The notes under the pieces were generated by a model, which searched no databases, was not told the origin of the DNA, and saw only the letters and a list, made by a program, of their open reading frames with translations. From NCBI RefSeq assembly GCF_012272855.1, contig NZ_JAAXCQ010000011.1:117478-181477 (forward strand): a DNA stretch of 64,000 bases. The letters are read 5' to 3'. The position numbers were made by a program, and so were the translations under genes. Origin of the DNA: Arenibacter sp. 6A1. GTDB taxonomy: Bacteria; Bacteroidota; Bacteroidia; Flavobacteriales; Flavobacteriaceae. Position 1 is the first letter of the stretch, and each line of letters begins with the position of its first letter. This document shows, one piece after another, positions 33,845 to 42,964 of the stretch.

Positions 33845-34501
33845 ATGATTGATTATGACCTTTTGCCCTATTTGGAAGAATTTATTATGCCTGAGAGAAA
33901 ATCCCGTTTTTTAGAAATACTCCAAGAACGGACCAATTATATTACGGTAGCCATCGAAGATGTTTTTCAAATGCACAATACCAGTGCCGTTATTAGGAGC
34001 TGCGATATTTTTGGCGTTCAGGAAGCGCATGTCATCGAAAGCAAGTATGGCAAACGGTTGGACGAGGATATAGCTATGGGCGCCCAGAAATGGGTAGATG
34101 TAAAAAGATATGCCGATACTACTAGCTGCATTAAAACCCTGAAGGAAAAAGGGTATAAGATTGTGGCAACCACTCCCCATCAGAATGATTGTTTGTTGGA
34201 CGATTTTAAATTTGATGGCAAAATAGCCCTGTTTTTCGGAACCGAACGCAATGGGCTGAGTCAGGAAGTTATAGAAGAAGCTGATGAGTTTTTAAAAATA
34301 CCCATGGTAGGTTTTACCGAAAGTTTAAATATATCCGTATCCGCGGCCATTATTTTGCATACCCTAACCAAAGAATTGAAACAAAGTGATATCGATTGGA
34401 AACTGACAGAAGAAGAACAGTATTTAAAGCGATTGGATTGGACAAAAAAATCGGTCAGAAGTATTCAGGATGTCTTGGCACGTTATTACGGCGAGAAGTA
34501 A
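33845..34501 (+). CDS. trmH: TrmH-family tRNA (Gm18) 2'-O-methyltransferase
   Basis: 218 residues from ATG 33845 (MIDYDLLPYLEEFI); the frame is open to 33812 but that adds only a poor N-terminus. SPOUT knot motifs: NTSAVIRSCDIFGVQEAHVIE (split: NTSAVIRSCD, FGVQEAHVI), ALFFGTERNGLS, and IPMVGFTESLNISVSAA. These are the three SpoU motifs with catalytic Arg in motif 1. Assignment to TrmH over rRNA-specific relatives rests on length and the helical C-terminal tail. Confidence 0.85.
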   Translation: MIDYDLLPYLEEFIMPERKSRFLEILQERTNYITVAIEDVFQMHNTSAVIRSCDIFGVQEAHVIESKYGKRLDEDIAMGAQKWVDVKRYADTTSCIKTLKEKGYKIVATTPHQNDCLLDDFKFDGKIALFFGTERNGLSQEVIEEADEFLKIPMVGFTESLNISVSAAIILHTLTKELKQSDIDWKLTEEEQYLKRLDWTKKSVRSIQDVLARYYGEK

Positions 34502-34540
34502 ATTTTTACTATATTTATTTATAATCAAACCAAAAATAAA

Positions 34541-35071
34541 ATGACTACACTACTTTACATCGTTCTGGCCATTATTGTTTTAATTGCTGTACTGGGTATT
34601 TTGGCTCCGAAGGAGTATGAGGTAAACCGGGCAATAGTTATAGCTAAACCAAAAGGAGAGGTATTTCAATACCTTAGGTCCTTGAAAAAACAGGATGAGT
34701 GGTCCCCATGGGCCAAGAAAGACCCTGCTATGGAGAAAACTTTTACCGGAACCGATGGTGAAGTGGGCGCTCTAAGCCATTGGAAAGGAAATAAGGCAGT
34801 AGGGGAAGGAGAGCAAGAAGTAACAGAAATAATAGAGGGAGAAAGAATTGAGTCGGAGTTGCGGTTTTTAAAACCTTTTAAATCTACTTCGGATGCCTAT
34901 ATCGATGTGGAAGCCGTTGACGAGCATAAAACAAGGGTTGTTTGGGGTTTCAAAGGGAAAAATAAATTCCCCATGTCTATTATGATGCTTTTTATGAGTA
35001 TGGATAAAATGATGGGCAAGGAATTTGAGAATGGATTGCAGAGTTTAAAATCGATTTTAGAAAAAAAATAG
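34541..35071 (+). CDS. SRPBCC family protein with N-terminal membrane helix
   Basis: 176 residues. First ~22 residues are a hydrophobic helix (LLYIVLAIIVLIAVLGILAP), then a START/Bet v 1-like domain (VNRAIVIAKPKGEVFQYLRSLKKQDEWSPW, here split: RAIVIAKPKGEVF, QDEWSPWAKKDP). The pattern W-S-P-W with a strand-rich middle is common for polyketide cyclase-type members in this phylum. Ligand unknown. Three bases from the VOC gene, so probably co-transcribed. Confidence 0.8.
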   Translation: MTTLLYIVLAIIVLIAVLGILAPKEYEVNRAIVIAKPKGEVFQYLRSLKKQDEWSPWAKKDPAMEKTFTGTDGEVGALSHWKGNKAVGEGEQEVTEIIEGERIESELRFLKPFKSTSDAYIDVEAVDEHKTRVVWGFKGKNKFPMSIMMLFMSMDKMMGKEFENGLQSLKSILEKK

Positions 35072-35074
35072 GCT

Positions 35075-35452
35075 ATGAATGCCAATATGGTCGGTTGGTT
35101 CGAAATTCCCGTAACGAATATGGAAAGGGCCAAAAAGTTTTATGATACGGTTTTTTCAATCTCTATAGCTATCCATCAATTAGAGGAGGTTAAAATGGGG
35201 TGGTTTCCTGCGGCAGCCGAAAAACCCGGGGGCATGGGGTCTTTGGTACAACACAGCTTGTACCGGCCAAGTGACACTATGGGGCCCTTGCTCTATTTTT
35301 CCTGTAAAGATCTAGCGTTAGCGTTAAGTCGCGTAGAAATAGCTGGAGGAAGTATTTTGCAGTCTAAAAAAGAAATAGGTGGAGGACATGGCTTTATGGC
35401 GTTGTTTAAGGATTCTGAGGGAAATAGGATAGCGCTGCATTCGCAAAAATAA
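35075..35452 (+). CDS. VOC (glyoxalase/bleomycin resistance) family protein
   Basis: 125 residues. The opening MVGWFEIPVTNMERAKKFYDTVF and the closing GFMALFKDSEGNRIALHS (both ~20 or fewer residues of core) are the two beta-alpha-beta units of the VOC fold. Possible metal ligands are a His and a Glu at the ends, but the usual first His is replaced by a hydrophobic/aromatic context (GWFEIP), so metal binding is uncertain. Enzyme activity cannot be named. Confidence 0.78.
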   Translation: MNANMVGWFEIPVTNMERAKKFYDTVFSISIAIHQLEEVKMGWFPAAAEKPGGMGSLVQHSLYRPSDTMGPLLYFSCKDLALALSRVEIAGGSILQSKKEIGGGHGFMALFKDSEGNRIALHSQK

Positions 35453-35454
35453 CC

Positions 35455-36270
35455 TTATAGATAAAAAATACTGGCTTCTGCCCTTGCCCCAAAACGCAAG
35501 GGTAAAATAGCAGTGCCAACGCCTTTGGAAACATACATTTTTGAGGTGTTGTTGGTATACCATCCTTTTATGTAACCTCCTGCACCACGGGGCATAAATA
35601 ACGGTTTTCCGAAAAAAGTAATTTGTCCGCCATGGGTATGTCCGGAAAGAATGGTTAAAGGGGGCATTTTCATGGCCTTGGCTTGTATATCTATCGTTTC
35701 GCGATAAGCGGGGCAGTGGTTTAAAATAATAATGGGCCTAGATTTATCGATGGTCTGGCATGCTTTTGTAAAGTCTGGAACGCCGCCGACATAATCGTCT
35801 ATGCCAACAATATTGATCTCCCTGCCTTTTGCCTTTAAAAGACGGGACTTATTAATCAATAGCTGTCCATTTTGTTCGGAATAAGTGGTTTTTAAGGTGT
35901 CTAAATCTATCTTGCCAGAATATTCTTTATTTCCCAAAATGGCGATTTTAGGTATTTTTTTGGCAATTAAGTCAAGGAATTCTTTAATAATAGGTACGTC
36001 CCTGCGGTGTTCAATAGTGTCTCCGGTTATAAACAGCACATCTGGACGTTCTTCATTAATGCGATTGGCTATAGATTTATGGTAATATTTGATTTCTTTT
36101 AAATGAAGATCGCTAAGTTGAATGGCCTTAATTTTTTCTGCTTCCCCCTCCGCAAGATCAAATTCCGTCCACGATATAAAATACCTTTCTAACCAATAAG
36201 AATCTATTACTACAAAACCCATGACACCCAAAATGAATTTTTGGAAAAAGCGTCTTCTGTTTAATTTCAT
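35455..36270 (-). CDS. Metallophosphoesterase, membrane-anchored
   Basis: 271 residues with an N-terminal hydrophobic/Tat-like segment (RRRFFQKFILGVMGFVVI). Calcineurin-like motifs: LSDLHLKE, ITGDTIEHR, NHCP and SGHTHGGQ. The catalytic GNHD/E block reads GNKEYSG, with Lys where His is usual. The YaeI/LpxG-like branch to which this layout points tolerates changes here, so activity may persist. Twin arginines plus lysine context (KLNRRRFFQKF) suggest export by Tat. Substrate unknown; lipid A precursor hydrolysis is one possibility. Confidence 0.83.
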   Translation of the reverse strand: MKLNRRRFFQKFILGVMGFVVIDSYWLERYFISWTEFDLAEGEAEKIKAIQLSDLHLKEIKYYHKSIANRINEERPDVLFITGDTIEHRRDVPIIKEFLDLIAKKIPKIAILGNKEYSGKIDLDTLKTTYSEQNGQLLINKSRLLKAKGREINIVGIDDYVGGVPDFTKACQTIDKSRPIIILNHCPAYRETIDIQAKAMKMPPLTILSGHTHGGQITFFGKPLFMPRGAGGYIKGWYTNNTSKMYVSKGVGTAILPLRFGARAEASIFYL

Positions 36271-36393
36271 AAGGGGGTCATTAGAAACTTAGTTACAAGG
36301 TTTTGAAGTTGTAAATATAGCCAATAATGACTTTTAAATTTTGGAGGAACAGTTAAAAATAAGAGACTTGACGAAACAATAAACTAGTATGCT

Positions 36394-38112
36394 TTAAGGT
36401 TGTGTTGGCTGTTGTGCAGCTAATTCCAGCAAGACTATTTCAAAGTCACTATCAAATTGCACCCTCCCATTTTTTACTTCTATATAGGATTCTGAATAGG
36501 CATCGTAGAGTTTGGTGCCATCTTCAAAATAATCTTTCATTAAAAGAGATTTTTTTCCCTTGGGTACATCTAATCCTATTACAACCTTATCTATATACGT
36601 GCCTTTTTTAAATGTTCTTGTAAATACGTAGGGAGTTTGTGTTATACGTTGGTGGCTACCTGCTCCAATGGCAGGGTGCCGACTTCTAAAACGACCCAAT
36701 TTCTGCCAGTGCAGTAATATGTCTTGGGTGATTTTGTTATTTTCTATTTCTTCCCAATTCATAAAGGACCGTAGGGTGGCATCTCCTTGGGTATCCGGAA
36801 TCGTCAGGCTTCTATTAGATTCATCCCCGTAGTATATTTGGGCAGTTCCCGGGCTAAGAAAAAGTATGTTAGCCGCTTGGTGCCCCTTATTTCTTTCTTT
36901 GTCAAAAGGATGGCCATCGTCATGAGAACTTAGGTAGTTTAGCACCCCTTTCCCCGCTAGTTGGTGGTGCAACAACTCATCATATTTGGTAAATATGGTC
37001 TCATAATCCTTATGGGCATCTGATTTTAACTCAAAATTGATCAGGCTATTGAAGCCGTGCTTAAAGTAATCTACTTTTCGATCGCCAAAATCATATTCTC
37101 TTCCGCCAGAGATACCGTAGCCATACACTTCTCCAACCATATAAAAAGGAGTATCGTCTAACATGTCATTAGGATGTTTTTTCTTCCAAGTGTTAAAAGA
37201 GAAGGATGCTTGCTCGTATAATTTACTCCAGATCTTTTCGTCTACATGTTTAGCGGTATCCACTCTAAATCCGTCTATACCAAATTCACTAACAAAATCG
37301 GTTAACCATTTTATAATATAGTTACTAGGTGTTCTAGGATAGCCGGTTCGATCAAAAAACAAGCTTAAGGCATCGAGTTCTTGACTTAAGCGGCCTTCTT
37401 TTTTCCATTTTGCTAAAAGTTGGTCGGGGAGCTTTACGCTTTTTTCTGTAGCGGTAAGAATATCGGGCAGGTTTTCAACCAGGGTACAGCTAGTAGTGCT
37501 TTGGTAGTTGGTATAGGTACATGGTGGGGAGGTGCGTACCCAATCGGACGGCCAGACAGGATCTTTTTCGGTCACTGGTCCGGTATGGTTTAAAACAACA
37601 TCTAGGAGTATACGAATGCCATTTTTATGAGCTGTTTTTACGAGTATTTCTAAGTCCTTTTTAGAGCCAAAATTGGGGTCAAGAGCTGTCCAGTCCTTGG
37701 TCCAATACCCATGGTATCCGTAAGTATTACCCGTGCCTTCGTCAACATTACCGTGAATTTGTTCCACAATCGGGCTAAGCCAAATGGCATTGACGCCTAA
37801 TTCGGAGAAATAACCTTCTTTTATTTTTTTGGTGATGCCGTTCAAGTCACCTCCCATAAAGTCGCGTAGGACTCCCGTTGAAGCCGTTCTTTCGTAATTG
37901 ATGTCGTTAGAAGGGTCGCCGTTGTAAAAACGATCGGTGAGCAGAAAATAAATATTGGCACCCTCCCAAAAAAAAGGAGTTTGAAGGTCTTTGCTTTGAT
38001 GGGGCTGGGCTATTGGCGCGATATCGCTAACCCGATCATTTTTTTCCGTATGCTTACAGGAGAAAACAAGCAATAAGAATGCTATAAATAGGATAGAGAG
38101 CTTCATAAGCAT
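36394..38112 (-). CDS. Alpha-amylase family glycoside hydrolase (GH13), lipoprotein
   Basis: 572 residues. Lipoprotein signal with LLVFSC; the better start may be the second Met (38106, MKLSILFIAF). The GH13 barrel carries region I DVVLNHTG, region II GFRVDTAKHV (nucleophile Asp), region III VGEVYGYG (acid Glu), region IV LSSHDDGHP (Asp). A C-terminal beta domain ends the chain. Cleaves alpha-1,4 glucans outside the cytoplasm. It is not in a SusCD cluster; neighbours are unrelated, so this looks like a stand-alone amylase. Confidence 0.9.
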   Translation of the reverse strand: MLMKLSILFIAFLLLVFSCKHTEKNDRVSDIAPIAQPHQSKDLQTPFFWEGANIYFLLTDRFYNGDPSNDINYERTASTGVLRDFMGGDLNGITKKIKEGYFSELGVNAIWLSPIVEQIHGNVDEGTGNTYGYHGYWTKDWTALDPNFGSKKDLEILVKTAHKNGIRILLDVVLNHTGPVTEKDPVWPSDWVRTSPPCTYTNYQSTTSCTLVENLPDILTATEKSVKLPDQLLAKWKKEGRLSQELDALSLFFDRTGYPRTPSNYIIKWLTDFVSEFGIDGFRVDTAKHVDEKIWSKLYEQASFSFNTWKKKHPNDMLDDTPFYMVGEVYGYGISGGREYDFGDRKVDYFKHGFNSLINFELKSDAHKDYETIFTKYDELLHHQLAGKGVLNYLSSHDDGHPFDKERNKGHQAANILFLSPGTAQIYYGDESNRSLTIPDTQGDATLRSFMNWEEIENNKITQDILLHWQKLGRFRSRHPAIGAGSHQRITQTPYVFTRTFKKGTYIDKVVIGLDVPKGKKSLLMKDYFEDGTKLYDAYSESYIEVKNGRVQFDSDFEIVLLELAAQQPTQP

Positions 38113-38225
38113 CTATTTTATTTAAAGCTATGAAACGATACTGTAATTAGAAAATTTAATTTACAGAATAAAATAAATTTTAAACTCGGATTGATTGATG
38201 AGAGGAAAAAAACTTCTCTGAATGC

Positions 38226-39005
38226 TTAGTTTTTTCGGTTCAATATTTTAAACTCCTCGTAGCAACTGCTAATGGCATCTAAAATTTGTAGATCATTGGC
38301 TGTACTGATAAAAGATTTAGAATAATTACAATTGGTAAGAATATCGTTTATGTCAATTTTTTCTACCTGAAGCAGTTCTGTAAGTGTTTCCCTGTCAAAT
38401 TTAGAAGCCAATAAATTTCTTATTTGATCGTCTTCTTTCATCTGCCTTAATTTACGCATCTGATTCGGTTTTTTACCAAATAGGTTTCTCAGTAAATCTG
38501 CTGGGTTGAGGATGGCACCTAGAACTTTTGTAACGGCACTTGGGTTTTTGCTGCCTCCTTCGTATCCAAACGATAAACCGGAAATACTGTACTGAAAGGC
38601 ATTGTTCAATGGTAAGTTCTTGACATCGATTTCTAAATAACCAGTAAGGGAATACGGTCTAACGATTACTTCCTCCAGGGCATAGGCCAATTCCGTTAAG
38701 GCAATTTTAGTGTTCTTGAATTTAAACATGTCATTGGTGACACGGATTTTTTGGGATTTAAAGCCTAAAAAGGTAAAGAATAGGGTGTCGTTGACTTTGG
38801 CGGTTAAACTAAATTCGCCCATTTCATTTGTGATAGTCCCCACCACTTGGTTAAGGTTTACCACGTGGACACTTTCCATAGGTTGGTCTGTTTGGGCATT
38901 TACAACCAATGCTTTTAATTCTTGAAGGTCATTCAGGCCTTTGGTTTCTTGTGAGTAACCGAAGGTGCTAATAATCAATAAAAAAACCGCTAAATATCTT
39001 CCCAT
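38226..39005 (-). CDS. Carboxypeptidase-regulatory-like (CarboxypepD_reg) secreted protein
   Basis: 259 residues. Signal peptide (LAVFLLIISTFGYSQ), then a CarboxypepD_reg/CNA-B-like beta-sandwich of about 90 residues: ALVVNAQTDQPMESVHVVNLN then GTITNEMGEFSLTAKVNDTLFFTFLGFK (split: GTITNEMGEFSL, DTLFFTFLGFK). The remaining C-terminal ~150 residues are unassigned. This is the domain found at the N-terminus of many TonB receptors, here without a barrel. Function unknown. Confidence 0.75.
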   Translation of the reverse strand: MGRYLAVFLLIISTFGYSQETKGLNDLQELKALVVNAQTDQPMESVHVVNLNQVVGTITNEMGEFSLTAKVNDTLFFTFLGFKSQKIRVTNDMFKFKNTKIALTELAYALEEVIVRPYSLTGYLEIDVKNLPLNNAFQYSISGLSFGYEGGSKNPSAVTKVLGAILNPADLLRNLFGKKPNQMRKLRQMKEDDQIRNLLASKFDRETLTELLQVEKIDINDILTNCNYSKSFISTANDLQILDAISSCYEEFKILNRKN

Positions 39006-39040
39006 GTAATAGAATCCAAAATTTAAGAACGTAAACTAAC

Positions 39041-39070
39041 TAAAAAAATACGCCGGAGCGTATTTTTTTA
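39041..39070 (-). terminator. Bidirectional terminator of the DEAD-box helicase gene
   Basis: Perfect palindrome TAAAAAAATACGC-CGGA-GCGTATTTTTTTA just past the helicase stop. Confidence 0.88.
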
Positions 39071-39082
39071 GTATAGAATTAA

Positions 39083-40891
39083 CTAATATGAATCATTTTT
39101 TCTTTTGGTTCTTCTTTTTCCAGAAGAAGGACTGTTAGAAGAGCCTCCTCTGGAAGAAAAGCTACTTTCTCTTCTTCTTCCGCGACCTCCTCTGTCGTTG
39201 TCTCTATCTCTTCCTCCACCAAAGCTTTTGCCACGGTCTCTGCTACCACGGCCACGACCACCGCCGCCACCTGGGCTTTTAGATACTTCTACATTAACAA
39301 ATCTTCCGTCTACCTTAAATTCGGTAAAGGTTTTCAGAATGTTTTCTGTTACGGCAGCGTCCGTGTTAAAGAAGGAGAAACTTTCTTTAACATCAACCTT
39401 AAAGATATCGTCCTGACCAAGGTTAACAGTGTCTCTTAAGAAATCTTTTAAAGACATCCAGTCGTATCCGTCTTTTTCACCTACATTGATGAAATATCTA
39501 ACGTTACCATTGGTTGGTATTTCAGCCGATCTTCCTCTTTCACCTCTTTCACCACGTTCTCTTGGCTCAGCAGATTTTAAATCCTTTGCCTTGTTATAGT
39601 AGTTAAAGAAACGGGTAAACTCAACAGAAACGATTTTTTTAATCAGTTCTTCACGATCAATCCCTTGAAGAACATCGTTGATTGCAGGTAAGTAAACATC
39701 TACTTCGTCGTTTACTTTAGTATCCTTTATTTTGTTGGCCAAGTGATACAACTGAATCTCGCAAATTTCCATTCCAGTCGGAATTTTTTTGCTGATAAAT
39801 TCTGTTTGTATTTTATTTTCAATGGCCTTAATTTTTCTCAGTTCACTTCTGGTAATGATGACCATAGAGATACCCGACTTACCAGCACGACCTGTACGAC
39901 CACTACGGTGCGTATACGTTTCAATTTCGTCAGGTAATTGGTAGTTGATTACGTGGGTAATATCATCTACGTCAATACCACGGGCAGCAACATCGGTTGC
40001 TACCAACATTTGTATTTGTTTCTTACGGAAAGAGTTCATTACCAAATCTCTTTGGTTCTGGCTTAAATCGCCGTGCAGAGCTCCGGCATTGTATCCGTCT
40101 TCAATTAATTTTTCGGCAACCTTTTGCGTATCTCTTTTCGTTCTACAGAAAATAACCGAAAATATATCTGGATTGGTATCTGCTAATCTTTTTAAAGCAG
40201 CGTAACGATCTCCTCCACCTACAACATAATATTCGTGTTGTACGGTATTGGCTCCAGAGTTTTTAGAACCTACAGTGATTTCCTGTGGGGAGTTCATGAA
40301 TTTTTTAGCGATAACCGAAACTTCTCTCGGCATGGTAGCTGAAAATAACCAAGTAGATTTTTCTTTTGGAGTATTGGATAAAATATCCTTAATATCCTCG
40401 AAAAAGCCCATGTTAAGCATTTCATCGGCCTCATCTAATACACAGTAGTCTATTTTAGAGATATCTACCAACCCACGGCTGATCATATCCTTCATTCTAC
40501 CAGGGGTAGCTACAACAATTTGTGCTCCTCGTTTAACTTGTCTGGCTTGGTCTGTAATACTTGCGCCACCATAAATAGCAACAACGTTTAAACCTTTTTC
40601 GTATTTGGAATAAGCAACAAGCTCATTGGTGATCTGTAAACAAAGTTCCCTTGTTGGTGATAAAATCAATCCTTGGGTAGTTCTGCTTGCGCTATCAATT
40701 TTTTGGATAAGTGGAAAACCAAAGGCAGCTGTCTTTCCTGTCCCAGTTTGGGCAAGGGCAACTAAATCTGTTTCGCTTTCTAATAAGATTGGAATCGCTT
40801 TTTCTTGAACTTCAGAAGGAGCTTCAAATCCTAAATCAGTAATAGCGTTCAATAAGGACGGAGTTAGCCCTAATTCTTCGAATTTTGTCAT
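39083..40891 (-). CDS. DEAD-box RNA helicase with DbpA-like domain and RGG tail
   Basis: 602 residues. RecA domain 1 (about 1-205): Q motif, AQTGTGKTAAF, VLDEADEML, SAT. RecA domain 2 (about 215-375): ARGIDVDDITHVINY, HRSGRTGRAG. Then a DbpA-type RNA-binding domain (about 460-545; YFINVGEKDGYDWMSLKDFL) and a ~55-residue Arg/Gly/Ser tail (GGGGRGRGSRDRGK, FGGGRDRDNDRGGRGRRR). This is the CsdA/DeaD layout; such helicases help ribosome assembly and RNA turnover, often in the cold. The low-complexity tail gives a spurious open frame on the opposite strand. Confidence 0.93.
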   Translation of the reverse strand: MTKFEELGLTPSLLNAITDLGFEAPSEVQEKAIPILLESETDLVALAQTGTGKTAAFGFPLIQKIDSASRTTQGLILSPTRELCLQITNELVAYSKYEKGLNVVAIYGGASITDQARQVKRGAQIVVATPGRMKDMISRGLVDISKIDYCVLDEADEMLNMGFFEDIKDILSNTPKEKSTWLFSATMPREVSVIAKKFMNSPQEITVGSKNSGANTVQHEYYVVGGGDRYAALKRLADTNPDIFSVIFCRTKRDTQKVAEKLIEDGYNAGALHGDLSQNQRDLVMNSFRKKQIQMLVATDVAARGIDVDDITHVINYQLPDEIETYTHRSGRTGRAGKSGISMVIITRSELRKIKAIENKIQTEFISKKIPTGMEICEIQLYHLANKIKDTKVNDEVDVYLPAINDVLQGIDREELIKKIVSVEFTRFFNYYNKAKDLKSAEPRERGERGERGRSAEIPTNGNVRYFINVGEKDGYDWMSLKDFLRDTVNLGQDDIFKVDVKESFSFFNTDAAVTENILKTFTEFKVDGRFVNVEVSKSPGGGGGRGRGSRDRGKSFGGGRDRDNDRGGRGRRRESSFSSRGGSSNSPSSGKRRTKRKNDSY

Positions 40892-41058
40892 AATAAGTTA
40901 TAAAATAATCGCAAATATGTATGTTGAGTAGAGCGATTATTTATATAACCCTTTTTAGACTCCGGTCAACACATGCTATACCAGCGGCGTTAATTAAGGG
41001 GGCAAAGGTACTGCTATTTATTTAATAACTACGTTTTTTTTGTAAATTAGTGATATTT

Positions 41059-41703
41059 TTATGGAAATACCCAGAAGCCATAAGCAGCAGCAGTGATGCC
41101 TAAAATACCTAAAAACAAGGTTAAGGAGGTGAATATATTGGCTTGATTTTTATTGTAGTTTACTATAATAGAAAGGATTCCCATCACTAAACAAACTTGG
41201 AAAAATAATATTCCCAAGTTAAATACCTGTGAAGCGCTGCCGTACTCTCTAATGAGTTTTTCCCATTCTTTTACCCCTACGATAACCCCCATTTCTCCAT
41301 CTAAGTCTTGAGCCCAATACGCTTGAGGTATATTGGAGGAGCCGACTAAAATTTCTGTTTTTTCTGCTGCGTATTTATGAACCAATGTTTTGGTGTGATC
41401 TAGTTTTTCCTTAAAGGGTGATAAAGAGTTGTTCGTTACAATAGAGGCCTCGTTTATTATGTTTAAAAGGCTTAATTCGCTTTCTTTTATACTTTGTTTT
41501 ACGCTTTTAGCTTGGTACCACGCCGTATGATCGACAAACATGCTTTGGGCTATCATTAGATCTTCTTCCAATTTATTGTTGGCCATTTCTGTCATAGCCA
41601 TAAACAATGCAAATACCGCAACCAAATAGCCGCCCAAAGTCTCTGTTCGTAGCTTGGGTAAGGAAAAAGGGGGCTTAGATGTCCTTGGTGTTGTTTCTGA
41701 CAT
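41059..41703 (-). CDS. DUF4337-like membrane protein
   Basis: 214 residues. One hydrophobic segment near 26-42 and two near 150-175 and 188-212; the middle ~100 residues are soluble and include DHTAWYQAKSVKQSIKE, the pattern I associate with DUF4337. No enzymatic motif. Twelve bases after the rdgB stop on the same strand, so likely co-transcribed with it. Function unknown. Confidence 0.65.
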   Translation of the reverse strand: MSETTPRTSKPPFSLPKLRTETLGGYLVAVFALFMAMTEMANNKLEEDLMIAQSMFVDHTAWYQAKSVKQSIKESELSLLNIINEASIVTNNSLSPFKEKLDHTKTLVHKYAAEKTEILVGSSNIPQAYWAQDLDGEMGVIVGVKEWEKLIREYGSASQVFNLGILFFQVCLVMGILSIIVNYNKNQANIFTSLTLFLGILGITAAAYGFWVFP

Positions 41704-41714
41704 AATTTATGGAT

Positions 41715-42290
41715 TTATTGGTTTTTAAAATAAGCAAGTAGTTGTTGAATAGCTCGACCTCTATGGCTTATTTTGTTTTTGAGGGCAATTGGGAACTCGG
41801 CAAATGTTTTTTCGTATCCGGTAGGCTTAAAAACAGGATCGTAACCAAAGCCCCCTTCGCCATGTCGTTGGTGGGTAATCTCGCCTTCTACAATGCCTTT
41901 GAAAAGTAATTCCTGTCCGTTTATATTTAAGGCAATGACCGTTTTAAAGTGTGCGGCTCTATTGGTACTGTTTTTTAGTTCTTCCAAAAGCTTTGTGATA
42001 TTGTCTTCCGAGCTTTTCTGCTCTCCCGCATAACGGGCAGAATATACGCCCGGGGCTCCGTTTAAGGCGTCTACCAATAAGCCGGTGTCGTCTGCAAAAC
42101 ATGGGTAACCGTAGTTATCGGTTACAAATTTAGCCTTTAAGATAGCATTGCCTTCTAAGTCTTCCGCGGTTTCCGGGATCTCCTCTGTACATCCAATGTC
42201 CGTAAGGGATAGTAGTTCTATGTCATCAGGGAGTAGGAGCTGTACCTCTTTGAGCTTGTTGTTGTTATGGGTGGCGAATACGAGTTGCAT
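41715..42290 (-). CDS. rdgB: Non-canonical purine NTP pyrophosphatase (RdgB/HAM1)
   Basis: 191 residues. Family motifs in order: FATHNNNKLKEVQ (residue ~4), FADDTGLLVDALNGAPGVYSAR (split: FADDTGLLVD, GAPGVYSARYAG), GGFGYDPVF and the C-terminal KNKISHRGRAIQQL. It hydrolyses ITP, dITP and XTP to monophosphates, keeping these bases out of nucleic acids. Full length. First of a two-gene unit with the downstream membrane protein. Confidence 0.94.
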   Translation of the reverse strand: MQLVFATHNNNKLKEVQLLLPDDIELLSLTDIGCTEEIPETAEDLEGNAILKAKFVTDNYGYPCFADDTGLLVDALNGAPGVYSARYAGEQKSSEDNITKLLEELKNSTNRAAHFKTVIALNINGQELLFKGIVEGEITHQRHGEGGFGYDPVFKPTGYEKTFAEFPIALKNKISHRGRAIQQLLAYFKNQ

Positions 42291-42404
42291 GGAGTTAAAA
42301 GTCTCTGTTAAAGTGTTTTTGCGGTGAATTTAAAAAAACTTTTGGGATTAATAGTTTAAGAGTGTTGAAAAGTGTTAAATTTATTGTTTTGTTATTCTTG
42401 TTGT

Positions 42405-42857
42405 ATGAAAATAAAAATACCTCCAGTGGGAGTGGTACTTGTGTTTGCCTTATTGATGTACCTGCTTGCAATTGTATTGCCTGTGGGTGATTTTGAGTTC
42501 TTTGGAAGAAATTATCTGATTTTTATATTGGTGGGTATGGCTGTTTTAATAGCCTTTGTTTCTTTGTTTCAATTTGTTAAATTTAAAACATCAATTGATC
42601 CCTTACAACCTGGCAAAGCATCTCGGTTGGTAACGACTGGATTGTATAGTTATTCTAGAAATCCTATGTATTTGGCTTTATTGCTGCTATTGTTAGCATG
42701 GGGATTGTGGCTGGGAAATGCCTTTAATACCCTGCTGGCTGCTGGCTTTGTTTATTTTATGAATGCGTATCAAATTCTGCCAGAAGAGGAAGTCTTGTCG
42801 AAAAAATTTGGTAAAGACTACCAAAAATACTGTTTGGCCGTAAGGCGCTGGTTTTAG
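42405..42857 (+). CDS. Isoprenylcysteine/phospholipid methyltransferase-type membrane protein
   Basis: 150 residues from ATG 42405 (MKIKIPPVGVVL); an earlier in-frame Met at 42372 is less likely because it adds a cysteine-rich stretch before the first helix. Three or four hydrophobic helices and the signature YSRNPMYLALLLLLLAWGLWLG (split: YSRNPMYLALLL, AWGLWLGN) with the Glu-rich end PEEEVLSKKFGKDYQKY, typical of the PEMT/ICMT group. These enzymes methylate lipids or prenylated substrates with SAM; the substrate here is unknown. Confidence 0.82.
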   Translation: MKIKIPPVGVVLVFALLMYLLAIVLPVGDFEFFGRNYLIFILVGMAVLIAFVSLFQFVKFKTSIDPLQPGKASRLVTTGLYSYSRNPMYLALLLLLLAWGLWLGNAFNTLLAAGFVYFMNAYQILPEEEVLSKKFGKDYQKYCLAVRRWF

Positions 42858-42897
42858 GAGTGATAGGTGTATTTCGGATAGGGTGTTGGTATAGAAG

Positions 42898-42964
42898 TAG
42901 CTTATAAGTTTTAATATTAGCTTTTTAGCTTATAATTGAATATATTAGTCTTTTAGCTTATGAA
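42898..42964 (+). repeat. Three TAGCTTAT repeats at 28-base spacing, likely SatD operator
   Basis: TAGCTTATAAG at 42898, TAGCTTATAAT at 42926 and TAGCTTATGAA at 42954, exactly 28 bases apart. The first two full units also share TATTAG plus CTTT near their ends, giving intermediate half-sites at about 42917 and 42945. The third copy runs across the satD start codon (ATG 42960). Because SatD has a C-terminal helix-turn-helix, autoregulation through these sites is likely. Confidence 0.7.

Noticed and set aside
39105..39416. 103-codon plus-strand frame rich in Leu and Pro
   Set aside because: Antisense of the Arg/Gly tail of the DEAD-box helicase; low-complexity artefact.
42898..42964. Regular 28-base spacing as a small CRISPR array
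   Set aside because: Repeat core is only about 10 bases, spacers are AT-rich and similar to each other, and no cas genes are near; an operator fits better.
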